64,000 nt of DNA, from assembly GCA_937944405.1 (NCBI GenBank), contig CALDYR010000062.1, forward strand, positions 16,003-80,002, given 5' to 3'. This DNA comes from an uncultured Pirellulaceae bacterium. Lineage in GTDB: Bacteria > Planctomycetota > Planctomycetia > Pirellulales > Pirellulaceae. Of the stretch, positions 36,103-45,914 are shown piece after piece (position 1 is the first letter of the stretch; each line of letters opens with the position of its first letter). The notes beneath the pieces are model-generated. The model saw only the letters and a program-made list of their open reading frames with translations, had not been told where the DNA came from and made no database searches. Both the position numbers and the translations under genes were made by a program.

Positions 36103-37557
36103 CTAAACCAGTGCGCCGACCACTTTTCCATGCACATCGGTTAAACGGAAATCGCGCCCCGCATATCGATACGTTAATCGTTTGTGATCGAACCCCAACA
36201 GATGCAGAATCGTTGCGTGCAAGTCGTGGACATGCACCGGATTTTCTACTGCTTTGAAACCGAACGCATCGGTCTTGCCATAGACCTGTCCACCTTTGAC
36301 CCCTCCGCCGGCCATCCAAACGGTGAACCCATAATGATTGTGGTCCCTACCGTTAACCTTACCTTTATTGACACCTTCGGTAGGCATTTCAACCACCGGG
36401 GTGCGCCCAAATTCGCCCCCCCACAGCACCAACGTTTCCTCAAACAGCCCGCGTTGCTTCAAATCCGTCAGCAACGCGCCGATGGCTTGGTCACATTCTC
36501 CGGCCAACCTGCGGTGTTGCGTTTCAAGATCATCATGGTTGTCCCAAGGCTGTCGCTTACCGTGCCACACCTGCACGTAACGGACGCCACGTTCTACCAA
36601 TCGCCGCGCGATGAGAATCTGGCGCGCTTGGGGACCATCCCCATAAGCATCCTGAACGGCGATCGGTTCTTGTGAAGTATCAAACGCATCGGTGGCTTCC
36701 ATCTGCATCCGATAAGCCAACTCGAAAGACGCGATCCGGTCATCAAGGGCAGCATCGTCACGTCGTCGATTGCGGTGAATTCGATTCAGCTTCTGCAAAG
36801 CGTCGATCTGCTGACGCTGTTGTTGATCAGAAAGCCGACCGCTGCGAACGTGGCGAATCAATTTTTCGATTTCTTGGTGTTGGGTATCGATGTAAGTTCC
36901 TTGAAACACTCCCGGCAGAAAACCGGACTGCCAATTTTGAGCTTCCTTAACAGGATAACCGCCGGGGCACATCGCCACGAATCCGGGTAAGTTCTGATTC
37001 TCACTACCCATGCCATAGGTCACCCACGAACCCATGCTGGGTCTGACCAAACGCGACTGCCCACAGTTCATCAGCAACAGTGACGGTTCATGGTTGGGCG
37101 CATCGGCCTGCATCGAATTGATAATCGCGATGTCGTCGATATGTTGTGCGGTGTGTGCAAACAGTTCACTCACATAAGTTCCGTTTTCCCCGTACTGTTG
37201 GAATTTAAACGGCGAACCGAACGCGACGCCGGTCTTACGTTCGGTCGGGAAACTCAGCGGCAGCGCCTTGCCAGCCCACTTTTGCAGTTCCGGTTTATAA
37301 TCAAACGTGTCAACCTGCGAAGGTCCGCCATTCATGAACAGGTGGATCACGTGTTTCGCGGTGCCAGGAAAATGAGTCGTTTTAGGTGCCAATGCACTTC
37401 CATCAGCGCTACCGGTACCTTCGGTGTTGGCCAACAATCGCGCGTCGCCCAACACTCCCGCCAAACCCAACGCAGCCAAACCCGTCCCGCAACGCCGCAG
37501 CAGGCTTCGCCGATTAAACCCGAGCAATAGTGGCGATCGTTGTTCGTTGTTCATCAT
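36103..37557 (-). CDS. DUF1501 protein with Tat-type signal
   Basis: A 484-residue protein of the alkaline-phosphatase superfamily group DUF1501, abundant in planctomycetes. A twin-arginine type signal (NRRSLLRRCGTGLAALGLAG) lies near residues 15-34. Family stretches include VIHLFMNGGPSQVDTFDYKP, MGSWVTYGMGSENQNLPGFV, VQVWHGKRQPWDNHDDL, LVLWGGEFGRTP and the C-terminal DLHATILHLLG with histidine and aspartate metal ligands. The export route places it in the periplasm. It follows the PSCyt1/DUF1553 gene after 42 bases on the same strand, the usual pairing; the pair's biochemical role is not established, though it is often linked to sulfatase and polysaccharide use. Confidence 0.92.
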   Translation of the reverse strand: MMNNEQRSPLLLGFNRRSLLRRCGTGLAALGLAGVLGDARLLANTEGTGSADGSALAPKTTHFPGTAKHVIHLFMNGGPSQVDTFDYKPELQKWAGKALPLSFPTERKTGVAFGSPFKFQQYGENGTYVSELFAHTAQHIDDIAIINSMQADAPNHEPSLLLMNCGQSRLVRPSMGSWVTYGMGSENQNLPGFVAMCPGGYPVKEAQNWQSGFLPGVFQGTYIDTQHQEIEKLIRHVRSGRLSDQQQRQQIDALQKLNRIHRNRRRDDAALDDRIASFELAYRMQMEATDAFDTSQEPIAVQDAYGDGPQARQILIARRLVERGVRYVQVWHGKRQPWDNHDDLETQHRRLAGECDQAIGALLTDLKQRGLFEETLVLWGGEFGRTPVVEMPTEGVNKGKVNGRDHNHYGFTVWMAGGGVKGGQVYGKTDAFGFKAVENPVHVHDLHATILHLLGFDHKRLTYRYAGRDFRLTDVHGKVVGALV

Positions 37558-37599
37558 CGCTTCGACGCTCCAAAGAGGGCACTTTTTGACGGCAGGACG

Positions 37600-40281
37600 T
37601 TAATCGATAAACCCAAACTCGTTCATCATCAGCATCAAATGGCCGGCGCGTTGACGCCCGTCGGAATCCGCTGACGTGATATAGCCAACCATCGCAGCGC
37701 GTTCTTGGGCCGTTGGATCGCGCGACAACGCCAACCGAAACAACCGGTCCACGAAATCGTGCTGGCTCAATTCGCCTCCTACTGCGGCGCGTTTGGCTAA
37801 CGCATCGCCCTGTTCGACCACCCACGGGCTGTTCATTAAAAATAAACTCTGTTGCGGTACGTCGGTGCGCGAGCGTTTTGGGGTGCTTTGATCGGGACTG
37901 GCGACATCAAATATCCGCAACTCAGCCGCGAGCTGCTGACGATCGATCAATCCGTAAAGGGTACGGCGTTGATCGTAGGGCGGTTCAAACTGTTTCACAC
38001 CCCGACCGCCAAGGGACAAATCCAAGCGTCCCGCCACCGACAACATCGCGTCACGCAGCGCCTCTATTTCCAACCGTCGCCGATTCATCCGCCACAGCCA
38101 CTTGTTTTCAACGTCGATCGTTCGACCGACTGCGGTTGACCGACTGGACTGCTGGTAGGCGGCAGTGAGCATGATTTTTCGGTGCAACGTTTTCAACGAC
38201 CAACCCGAATCCATAAAATCAGCTGCCATCCAATCGAGCAACTTTTGATGCGTTGGAGGTTCGCCTTGGATGCCAAAATCGCTGGGCGTGCCGACCAATG
38301 GATTGCCAAAGTGATGCATCCAAATTCGATTAACGATCACCCGCGCGGTCAACGGATTGTCTGGCCGCACAATATCGTTGGCCAACTCCAAGCGCCCCGC
38401 TCCTTGGGAATAGTTTTTCCGCCGGCCCTGGAAGAAGATCTGGGGGAAACGGCGCGGAACCGTTTCGCCTCGACGATCGACGTCGCCGCGTATCATAATG
38501 TAAGGCGGTTCGATTTTACTGCGATCTTTCACCACCATCGCGGCATCAAAACCGCGCGGGGAGGTCCCCAAATGTACCGTTACGGCGGCCTTTCGTTTCC
38601 GGATCGCGATCAAATCCGAACGCTTAATTAATACTCGAAACAGTCCAAACCGCCACTGTAGCGGCCCATCTGGGCCTAACAGCAACGACGCGGCCCCATG
38701 TAGCTGACTTGATGCAGGAAATACGGTTTCCCAAGGAAGACCAAAATTCTCTGGGCCTAGGTAACGGTCGGCGACCACTTTCAACGGCGCTGCGAATTGT
38801 CGAGCGATCACTTGACGGCGAGTGAATGATAATTCTTGCTCTAACGCCGCCAATGTTTTTGCGACCAACGCCTTGTCGGATTTACTTCGCCAATGTTTAG
38901 ACAGCGCGTCTGGAATTGAGCCACGATAGGCCTCGGTGGACAGATCTATCACGCCAGCAGAACGCAATCGGTCTTCTGGTTCGGCCAGCAGCGCGGCAAC
39001 GGCGTACTGATCGATGTGCTCCAGCGCATGCCTGCGTGTCGAATTCCGAGCATCTTCTTTTGCCGCAACAACCGCAGCCTTCAAAACGTTCAGTTCAGCG
39101 ATAAAATCTCCAGCCGACGATGGCGGTCGGCCGACGACGGGAAGTTTATCCGGGACGTCGCAATTATTGAATACGCCGTACAGAGCGTAATAGTCTTCGG
39201 TGGCAATGGCATCGAATTTATGGTCATGACACCGGGCACAACCTACCGTTAAACCCATCAAGCCACGTGTGACGACATCGATACGGTCGTCGACCACGTC
39301 AGGCCTCGCAAGGTACTTCCGACCCACCGTTAAAAATCCCAGTGCCGCCAACGCAGGGTCATGCGGATCATCAGTTAATTGATCGGCCGCCAATTGCTGA
39401 CGCACAAATTCGTTATACGGCAAATCAGCATTGAACGCTCGGACGACGTAATCACGATAGGTATACGCGAACGGGTAATCGCGCGAGTTGTCATCCAACG
39501 CGTAACCTGCGGTGTCGGCATACCTCGCCACATCCAACCAATGCCGAGCCCACCGTTGACCGTAATGCGGTGAATCCAATAGACGGTCAACCAGTTTCCC
39601 ATAAGCGTCTCGATCATGGTCGGCGACAAAGGATTGGACTTCCTCAAAGGTTGGCGGCAATCCGGTTAAATCAAACGTGGATCTTCGTATCAAAGTGGCT
39701 TTATCGGCCGGTGGCGAAAACGCGAGACCGTGCTGCTGAAGCTTTTCAAGTAAAAAAGCATCGATCGGCGTGGCCCCCATTACCCGGGCGGCGTCTGGAA
39801 CTTGAGGTCGAAGAATCGGTTGGAAGGACCAGTGGTTTTTCCGTTGCTGGGTCAAACGGTCCTCGAACGTTTGTTCAACGACCACCGATTCGTTTTCCGG
39901 CCAGGGCAGACCTTCGGATATCCAGCGCTTTAAATCCGCGATCTCGCGATCGGACAGTTTCCCATCAGGCGGCATATCGTAATCAGCTTCATGGCTGACC
40001 GCGGCGATCAATAGGCTGCCATCGGCATCGCCCGGAATTGCCGCAGGCCGCGCACTGGCCCCTCCACGAAGAAGATAATCTCGTGCATCGACCCGTAAAT
40101 CATTTTCTGATTTTTTTCCTCCGTGGCACGACTGGCAGCGGTTAGCCAGCAAAGGCCGAATCCGATTTTCAAAGAATTCAATCTGCTGCCGCGCGAATCC
40201 TTCTTGAGCCACACAGACTCCCGTGACGCCGGAACACACCAGCGCAATGGCGAGCAAACAGATTGATGAAAATCGGCACAT
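37600..40281 (-). CDS. PSCyt1-DUF1549-DUF1553 protein (planctomycete-specific cytochrome c-like)
   Basis: An 893-residue secreted protein. A signal peptide covers residues 1-25. Next is a planctomycete cytochrome c domain (PSCyt1) with the heme motif CQSCH near residue 50 and a late DYDMPP for the axial methionine. The DUF1549 domain (about 150-360, with PIDAFLLEKL, RHWLDVARYADT) and the DUF1553 domain (about 600-860, with LTARVIVNRIWMHHFG and NRRRLEIEALRDAML) follow. The central insertion near 400-600 is the usual variable part. It is the first gene of a two-gene unit with the DUF1501 gene. Electron transfer through the heme is assumed; the reaction is unknown. Confidence 0.93.
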   Translation of the reverse strand: MCRFSSICLLAIALVCSGVTGVCVAQEGFARQQIEFFENRIRPLLANRCQSCHGGKKSENDLRVDARDYLLRGGASARPAAIPGDADGSLLIAAVSHEADYDMPPDGKLSDREIADLKRWISEGLPWPENESVVVEQTFEDRLTQQRKNHWSFQPILRPQVPDAARVMGATPIDAFLLEKLQQHGLAFSPPADKATLIRRSTFDLTGLPPTFEEVQSFVADHDRDAYGKLVDRLLDSPHYGQRWARHWLDVARYADTAGYALDDNSRDYPFAYTYRDYVVRAFNADLPYNEFVRQQLAADQLTDDPHDPALAALGFLTVGRKYLARPDVVDDRIDVVTRGLMGLTVGCARCHDHKFDAIATEDYYALYGVFNNCDVPDKLPVVGRPPSSAGDFIAELNVLKAAVVAAKEDARNSTRRHALEHIDQYAVAALLAEPEDRLRSAGVIDLSTEAYRGSIPDALSKHWRSKSDKALVAKTLAALEQELSFTRRQVIARQFAAPLKVVADRYLGPENFGLPWETVFPASSQLHGAASLLLGPDGPLQWRFGLFRVLIKRSDLIAIRKRKAAVTVHLGTSPRGFDAAMVVKDRSKIEPPYIMIRGDVDRRGETVPRRFPQIFFQGRRKNYSQGAGRLELANDIVRPDNPLTARVIVNRIWMHHFGNPLVGTPSDFGIQGEPPTHQKLLDWMAADFMDSGWSLKTLHRKIMLTAAYQQSSRSTAVGRTIDVENKWLWRMNRRRLEIEALRDAMLSVAGRLDLSLGGRGVKQFEPPYDQRRTLYGLIDRQQLAAELRIFDVASPDQSTPKRSRTDVPQQSLFLMNSPWVVEQGDALAKRAAVGGELSQHDFVDRLFRLALSRDPTAQERAAMVGYITSADSDGRQRAGHLMLMMNEFGFID

Positions 40282-40402
40282 GATAGTTTTTCCGAGGCCG
40301 GTCGAAACAACCCTGAAACTTTATTACCGAAAGACCGCCCGGGCCGAATAAATCAATTAGGCGGCTTACCCCCTGCCTGGTTGGCGTGGCGGAAAGGCAA
40401 AC

Positions 40403-41179
40403 TTAAACGGTCTCTCCTGGATACTCTTCGGCAGTCCAGCGTTTGACTAAGCTACCATTTTGTTCGTTCGGCTGTCTAAACTTCTGATACGAACGACGGT
40501 GCTGCATGGTTCTGGTTAAATCGGCATGATTATTGAGCATCAATCGGCTTTCGCCCATTTCCCACGGCACTACGTATGCCCCCGCTGCAACGTCGACATC
40601 TCGAAAGAAGCTGCGACACGATTCAGCGTCCATCTCCCGCCGAACCAATCGAGTAACTTGGCCTTGGAGTTTATCCCATTGCTCGACTGGAGGCCAACTT
40701 TCAGGATCGCCCGAAAAGCCATCGATCGCCGATACGATCTGGGGATCAACGCGCAGGTGGGCTGGCAAGCAATTCAATAGCGCTTTGATCACGTCCACAA
40801 AAGGCGCAATCGCAGTCGCCACATCACGGCGGATCGGTTGGTGCGGCAGCCGAATTTCCACCACCGCTGGTTTCACCGGACAACTGCATCCGTCATGATG
40901 ATAGTATTCGGCTTGGCTGAGTTTGCCGCCACTGGATTTTCCCCGCACTCGACGATAGGTGGCATCATTGGTATCGACGTTTTTACAAACGACCAAACCT
41001 GCGCGTTCAATCACTTGCAAAAATGCATCCTTGTTGTCACCGTTAAGCAACACATCGTGCAAGTAATCACCACTGCCTTGGATAACGATGCCAAAGGCGT
41101 GGGGGCGCGTCACCGCAAACTGATGATTGCCAAAACTCAATTTATCGACGTCCGGTGAAATCATGTTAGAAGGCGTCAC
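40403..41179 (-). CDS. Possible Fe(II)/2-oxoglutarate-type oxygenase of unknown substrate
   Basis: A 258-residue soluble protein. It contains YYHHDGCS (an HxD-like pair, about residues 92-99) and a late NNHADLTRTMQHRR, which resembles the distal histidine and 2-oxoglutarate arginine region of TauD/clavaminate-synthase-type oxygenases. The spacing fits the double-stranded beta-helix fold loosely. Cysteines in DGCSCP are unusual for that family. I cannot name the exact family and the call rests on these motifs alone. Start is the ATG ending at 41179. The neighbours on both sides are unrelated. Confidence 0.4.
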   Translation of the reverse strand: MTPSNMISPDVDKLSFGNHQFAVTRPHAFGIVIQGSGDYLHDVLLNGDNKDAFLQVIERAGLVVCKNVDTNDATYRRVRGKSSGGKLSQAEYYHHDGCSCPVKPAVVEIRLPHQPIRRDVATAIAPFVDVIKALLNCLPAHLRVDPQIVSAIDGFSGDPESWPPVEQWDKLQGQVTRLVRREMDAESCRSFFRDVDVAAGAYVVPWEMGESRLMLNNHADLTRTMQHRRSYQKFRQPNEQNGSLVKRWTAEEYPGETV

Positions 41180-41222
41180 GTTTAAAAAAACTCCTATTTA
41201 AATTTTGGCGGCAAACGTTTTC

Positions 41223-41723
41223 ATGAATCGGTTCCACATTCGCACCGCCCACTGGCCACAAGACGCTGATGCGACCCGCGCCCTACGGCGACAAGTATTT
41301 GTCATCGAACAGGGAATCGATCCGGCGCTTGAATGGACCAACGATGACGATCAGTTTCGCTCGGTGCTGGCGTTGGATGTCGCCGGACATCCCATCGGAA
41401 CCGGGCGTATTAAGGTGGAAACCGGTACCGCCACCATCGGTCGCATGGCGGTGTTACATCCTAACCGCAGTCGTGGCGTTGGCGGTGCCATCTTAAGTCG
41501 GTTGATCGAAATCGGCAAAGCCGAAGGGGCCAACAAATTCGAGTTATCCGCTCAAGTGGCAGCAATTAACTTCTATCAAAGACATGGCTTTGAAGCTTTC
41601 GGGGACGTCTATTTAGATGCCGGCATTGAACATCGAAAGATGATCCGCACCGAAAAGAGGGGACAGGCAATACAACCATCGGCCCGGCCATCGGCCAATA
41701 GAAACAAAACAAAACAAGCGTGA
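41223..41723 (+). CDS. GNAT-family N-acetyltransferase, ElaA/YjcF-like
   Basis: About 166 residues with the GNAT fold. The N-terminal LRRQVFVIEQGIDPALEWTNDD is the typical ElaA/YjcF opening. The acetyl-CoA binding loop is VLHPNRSRGVGGAILSRLIE (R/Q-x-x-G-x-G/A), and the late NFYQRHGFEAFGDVYLDAGIEHRKM matches the family. Substrate unknown. The ATG at 41223 is preferred to an in-frame TTG at 41205. The C-terminal 20 residues are basic and poor in complexity. It is divergent from the oxygenase-like gene, with about 40 bases between them. Confidence 0.88.
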   Translation: MNRFHIRTAHWPQDADATRALRRQVFVIEQGIDPALEWTNDDDQFRSVLALDVAGHPIGTGRIKVETGTATIGRMAVLHPNRSRGVGGAILSRLIEIGKAEGANKFELSAQVAAINFYQRHGFEAFGDVYLDAGIEHRKMIRTEKRGQAIQPSARPSANRNKTKQA

Positions 41724-41837
41724 GCAAAAACATGACACCCCAGCCTAAACTCCCTTCAATGGACCAACTTGGAATTCCGACCAATCCAGCGACAAGAACC
41801 AGTAGCCATTGACTTCCTGAGAGAACCAATAACAGGC

Positions 41838-42908
41838 TCACTTTCCCAGAGGAAATATCTGTTTCAGTTGGCTTGCCGAAGCCTCCCAGCAATCCGCTGC
41901 GGATTCGAAATCGGCTGCCATAACCTTGAGCCCATCGACGGTGACACGCGACCGCGCCGCAACGTCGGTGGCCAACGGAATTTGGCCGCTGGCACCGGCG
42001 GCTAAACGTTCTTCTACGTCGGCCATCAACAACCGCTGCAGCAGTCGCGTCGCCTGCGGAGTGTGGGGGCCGTTTTTGATCACGGACAAAGTATTGGGGA
42101 TCAGCAAGGTTCCCATTTCTTGGTCGCCTTGGTCGGGGAAAACGATCACGACTGGTTTTCCGGCATCAATTTCGACCAACGCATCATCGGTATCGGTCAG
42201 CCCGAAGAGAAATTGGCCGGCGGCGACTTTTTCGGCGACCTGTTTATTGCCGCCTTGGAGGACTGCGTTGTGCGCGATGGCGGAATAAAGTCTGGCCGCT
42301 TCGGACGGTCCTAAACGATCAAACATCACAGCCGCATGCGTGGCCGAGGTTCCAAAAAAGGGGCGGGCCAAAGTACACTTGCCTGCGAATCGGGCTTCCG
42401 CCAAATCGGCAAACGAATTGGGACGTTGATGGGTAACGCGCATTAAATCTGTATTGACGATCAAAACGCGTCCGCGCGCTGCGAACCCAAACCAATGCCC
42501 GGTGGGCGACATAAAACGTTTGGGAAAACGGGCACAATGAGTCGTTTCAACGGACGCCAACAATCCCAATCTTTGCAACCGGATCGTATGCAGGATCTCG
42601 TTGTTCCAAAATAAATCTGCGCGTTGCCGTTGGCCGTTGCGAATGATTTCGTTCGTCAACCCGACCGTTTTGTTGGACTCGATGTCATACTTAACGCGCA
42701 TCGGCAAATCGCAATCGACTTCTGCTTCGCCCAGCACAGGAGCTGCAAATTCCCGATCAAGTGCACAAAGCACTACCACTTCGTCGGTCTGGGGTTGAAT
42801 GCAGCCTGCCGAAGCACATACCAGTGCGGTCACCAAAAACCAGCAAGATGTTGAGTTGCTTGAAGGGCCCGGTGCGGCGGTGCGTAGAAAATTTATAACG
42901 GGTTTCAT
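41838..42908 (-). CDS. Iron-type ABC transporter substrate-binding lipoprotein
   Basis: About 356 residues from ATG 42908. The N-terminus is a lipoprotein signal with the lipobox ASAGC, so the protein is anchored at the outer face of the inner membrane or on the outer membrane. The body fits the type 2 periplasmic binding fold of AfuA/FutA iron(III) proteins: VVLCALDREFAAPVL, RADLFWNNE, PTGHWFGFAARGRVLIVN and KCTLARPFFGTSATH. The tyrosine ligands usual for iron are not all apparent, so the ligand is uncertain. No permease or ATPase gene is adjacent. The open frame before 42908 is not likely to be translated. Confidence 0.8.
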   Translation of the reverse strand: MKPVINFLRTAAPGPSSNSTSCWFLVTALVCASAGCIQPQTDEVVVLCALDREFAAPVLGEAEVDCDLPMRVKYDIESNKTVGLTNEIIRNGQRQRADLFWNNEILHTIRLQRLGLLASVETTHCARFPKRFMSPTGHWFGFAARGRVLIVNTDLMRVTHQRPNSFADLAEARFAGKCTLARPFFGTSATHAAVMFDRLGPSEAARLYSAIAHNAVLQGGNKQVAEKVAAGQFLFGLTDTDDALVEIDAGKPVVIVFPDQGDQEMGTLLIPNTLSVIKNGPHTPQATRLLQRLLMADVEERLAAGASGQIPLATDVAARSRVTVDGLKVMAADFESAADCWEASASQLKQIFPLGK

Positions 42909-43038
42909 CTTTTGTATTTTTTGGGCTGAAAACAAGAACCGACTAACCACAACACAAAACCGACAAAGCGGCCTGTTGCTTGACCAATCGCTCGGTTGAC
43001 TTATGCTTGACCCATGCCTGCCGGAGCTAAATGAAACC

Positions 43039-44385
43039 ATGAAACAATTTCTTCTGCTAATACGCGCTGTGGTGATGATCGGAATCAGCGCTTGCTGGGT
43101 TTGCTCTACCTTGGCTCAATCTGAGGAAAACACAACCGCTCAATCGCTTGAAATGGAACGCTTGAACCGGCGAATGCCGCCTGCGATGCCGATCGATTCG
43201 GACCGGGTTGCCGATGCGGGGGTGTTTGTTAACCGCGGCGTCCACATCAACCTTTACAGCGATCTTGACGACGAAACGAAGCGCGAAGAATGGGTGGACC
43301 TATTTGACGCGGCGACGATCCAATGGTGTGCCTTGTTCGATATCGACAGCCAATCCGCCCAACGATGGAAACTGACCGCCGTCATTATGCAAAACGAGAC
43401 ACGCATCGGGAATGCTGGATTGATCCCTCAAGATCTGCCTAAATTTCCGGCCGGTTATAACCGTGGTCACGAATTTTGGGTCTACATTCAAACGGACGAC
43501 TACTACACCCGGCACTTGATCCTCCACGAGGGCACCCATGCCTTTATGCAGTGGTTCTTGGGCTCGTCGGGGCCACCCTGGTACTCAGAAGGCATGGCCG
43601 AGTGGATCGCGCTGCACCAATGGGACGACCAAGGACTAAAGCTCAACCATACAATCACCGACAAATCACTGACGCCCGGTTGGGGCCGCGTCAACCTTCT
43701 GAAGAAAATGTTGGCCCAAACCCCGCCCAAGTCGCTTGATGATATCTTTGAGACTCCGCCGACGGCGTTTCGTGATGTTAACGCCTACGCTTGGTCGTGG
43801 GCCGCGTGCGAATTTTTGGCCAATCACCCTCTTTCGGAACAAATTTTCGCCAAGCTCCCGACACGCCTAAATCAGCCCATACTCAGCTTCAGTCCGAGAC
43901 TGCGGTCGAAACTGGAACCTGACTGGGACGAACTGACTGGGGATTGGTACCGCTATATCCACGAAGTGAATTATGGGACCGACGTCTCTGCAGCGATGCT
44001 TAAAACTGCTCGCAAAACCCCTGATGGCAGCTTCGAAATCTCCGCGACTTCCAGTTGGCAATCGACTGGAATTTCGGTTATCTCTGGTGATCGGTACCGG
44101 ATCGTTGGAGAAGGCCAATTCGTCGTTGGGCAAACCATAAAGCCTTGGCGTTGCGAATCCGGAGGCGTTACTGTGGAATACTATGATGGGCACCCTTTGG
44201 GCAAACTAATAGCAGCGGTAATCACCGGGGGACCCGACAAAATCCACCAAATCCCGATAGGCAGCACCCAAACACCGATTGTTTTCAACCAAGACGGTAT
44301 TTTGGCACTACGGATCAACGAATCGCCGGCAAGACTAAATGACAACTCCGGCCACTTAAAAGTGACCATTGAGAAAATAAAATAA
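43039..44385 (+). CDS. Secreted gluzincin-like metalloprotease of unknown substrate
   Basis: About 448 residues from ATG 43039, with a signal peptide to about residue 27. The motif HEGTH at 163-167 followed by E184 in YSEGMAEW forms a zinc site of gluzincin type (H, H, E), the layout of peptidase MA-like and DUF1570-type proteins. The C-terminal 110 residues (from about 335) look like a beta-rich domain with TSSWQSTGISVISGDRY. Function outside the cytoplasm is inferred; the substrate is unknown. It starts divergently from the iron-type lipoprotein gene, about 130 bases away. Confidence 0.75.
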   Translation: MKQFLLLIRAVVMIGISACWVCSTLAQSEENTTAQSLEMERLNRRMPPAMPIDSDRVADAGVFVNRGVHINLYSDLDDETKREEWVDLFDAATIQWCALFDIDSQSAQRWKLTAVIMQNETRIGNAGLIPQDLPKFPAGYNRGHEFWVYIQTDDYYTRHLILHEGTHAFMQWFLGSSGPPWYSEGMAEWIALHQWDDQGLKLNHTITDKSLTPGWGRVNLLKKMLAQTPPKSLDDIFETPPTAFRDVNAYAWSWAACEFLANHPLSEQIFAKLPTRLNQPILSFSPRLRSKLEPDWDELTGDWYRYIHEVNYGTDVSAAMLKTARKTPDGSFEISATSSWQSTGISVISGDRYRIVGEGQFVVGQTIKPWRCESGGVTVEYYDGHPLGKLIAAVITGGPDKIHQIPIGSTQTPIVFNQDGILALRINESPARLNDNSGHLKVTIEKIK

Positions 44386-44495
44386 GTAAACAATAATAGC
44401 CGTCGCAGTCGGATTGTCAGGCACGCGCTGTCCATCACGTCCGCCGCAGCACCAGTCGACCAACCCATAATCTTCTAACCGAATTCGGTAAACCA

Positions 44496-45746
44496 ATGAA
44501 TTTTTTGCAAAATCAGGATCCCTCAATCTTCAATGCCATCAGTGACGAAGCCGAACGGCAGCAAAACGGCTTGGAGATGATCGCCAGCGAGAACTATACC
44601 AGCCCGGCGATCATGGAAGCCGCCGGTAGCATCCTGACCAACAAATATGCCGAAGGCTATCCCGGTCGTCGTTACTACGGAGGTTGCGAACACGTCGACG
44701 TGATCGAGGACATCGCACGGGATCGGGCCAAAGAACTGTTCGGGGCCGAGTACGCCAACGTGCAACCCACCTCCGGTTCGCAGGCCAACCAAGCGGTATA
44801 TTTGTCGGCGTTGGACGTCGGAGACACGGTACTGGGATTGGATTTAGCACACGGCGGGCACTTGACCCACGGCATGCGGTTGAACCTGTCGGGCAAACTG
44901 TACAACTTCGTCAACTATGGCGTAACCAAAGATACTAACCGTATCGACTTTGATCAGGTCGCGGCGTTGGCGAAGGAACACAAACCAAAAATGATCGTCG
45001 CCGGTGCGAGTGCTTATCCGCGCGAAATCGACCACGCAAAATTCAAAGAAATTGCTGATGAACACGGAGCGCTTCTTTTCGTCGACATGGCACACTACGC
45101 GGGATTGGTTGCAGGCGGAGTCCACAACAGTCCCGTTCCCTACGCGGATTTTGTCACGACCACAACCCATAAGACCTTGCGTGGACCTCGCGCGGGTTTG
45201 ATTTTGTGCAAAAAGAAATGGGCAAAGAAAATCAATTCGGCGGTCTTCCCGGGCATGCAAGGCGGACCCTTGATGCACGTCGTGGCCGGAAAAGCTGTTT
45301 GTTTTGCCGAAGCCATGAAGCCCGAATTCAAACAGTACGCCCAAAACGTTGTCGACAACAGCAAAGCATTGGCCGACGAACTGCTGAAAACCGACCTCCG
45401 TCTGGTCAGCGGAGGAACCGATAACCATTTGGTCTTGGTCGATGTCACGCCATTGGGTATCGGCGGCAGCATCGCCGAAGAAACCTTGGACAAATGCGGC
45501 ATCACCATCAACAAAAACATGATCCCCTACGACCAACGTCAACCGATGGACCCCAGTGGCATCCGCATCGGCACCCCGGCGCTAACCACCCGCGGTATGG
45601 GCTCGGATCAGATGCGTCAAATCGGACAGTGGATCATCGCCGCGCTGTCCAATCCTCAAGACGAAGCTCAACTGGCTTCGATCCAAAACGCAATCAAGGA
45701 ACTCTGCGAAAGCTTCCCAGTTCCAGCGGCCGCGACATTGGTTTAA
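44496..45746 (+). CDS. glyA: Serine hydroxymethyltransferase
   Basis: A 416-residue PLP enzyme that interconverts serine and glycine and loads tetrahydrofolate with one carbon. The PLP lysine is K226 in [11 protein letters not shown]. Other signatures are [17 protein letters not shown], the glycine-rich [18 protein letters not shown], and [12 protein letters not shown] with the PLP aspartate. Length and layout are standard. It provides one-carbon units for the fmt reaction seen elsewhere in the window, though the genes are far apart. The next gene, prfB, lies 168 bases downstream on the same strand. Confidence 0.97.
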   Translation: MNFLQNQDPSIFNAISDEAERQQNGLEMIASENYTSPAIMEAAGSILTNKYAEGYPGRRYYGGCEHVDVIEDIARDRAKELFGAEYANVQPTSGSQANQAVYLSALDVGDTVLGLDLAHGGHLTHGMRLNLSGKLYNFVNYGVTKDTNRIDFDQVAALAKEHKPKMIVAGASAYPREIDHAKFKEIADEHGALLFVDMAHYAGLVAGGVHNSPVPYADFVTTTTHKTLRGPRAGLILCKKKWAKKINSAVFPGMQGGPLMHVVAGKAVCFAEAMKPEFKQYAQNVVDNSKALADELLKTDLRLVSGGTDNHLVLVDVTPLGIGGSIAEETLDKCGITINKNMIPYDQRQPMDPSGIRIGTPALTTRGMGSDQMRQIGQWIIAALSNPQDEAQLASIQNAIKELCESFPVPAAATLV

Positions 45747-45914
45747 GTTTCAGCCGTTGTCATTGTCAAATAATCCCTCTAAGATTGGCCCTGACACAAG
45801 CATTTTTCGCTGCGGGTTTGCCACGTAAGCAATTTTTTTTTGCGATCATGGCAACCCTTTGGCGATCAACGTCCGCTTTCCTCTCTCCTCTTTTAACGCT
45901 TTGAAAAAACCTTT

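Noticed and set aside
44844-45542. 232-codon minus-strand frame across glyA
   Set aside because: It is the antisense shadow of a highly conserved enzyme and has no signal of its own.
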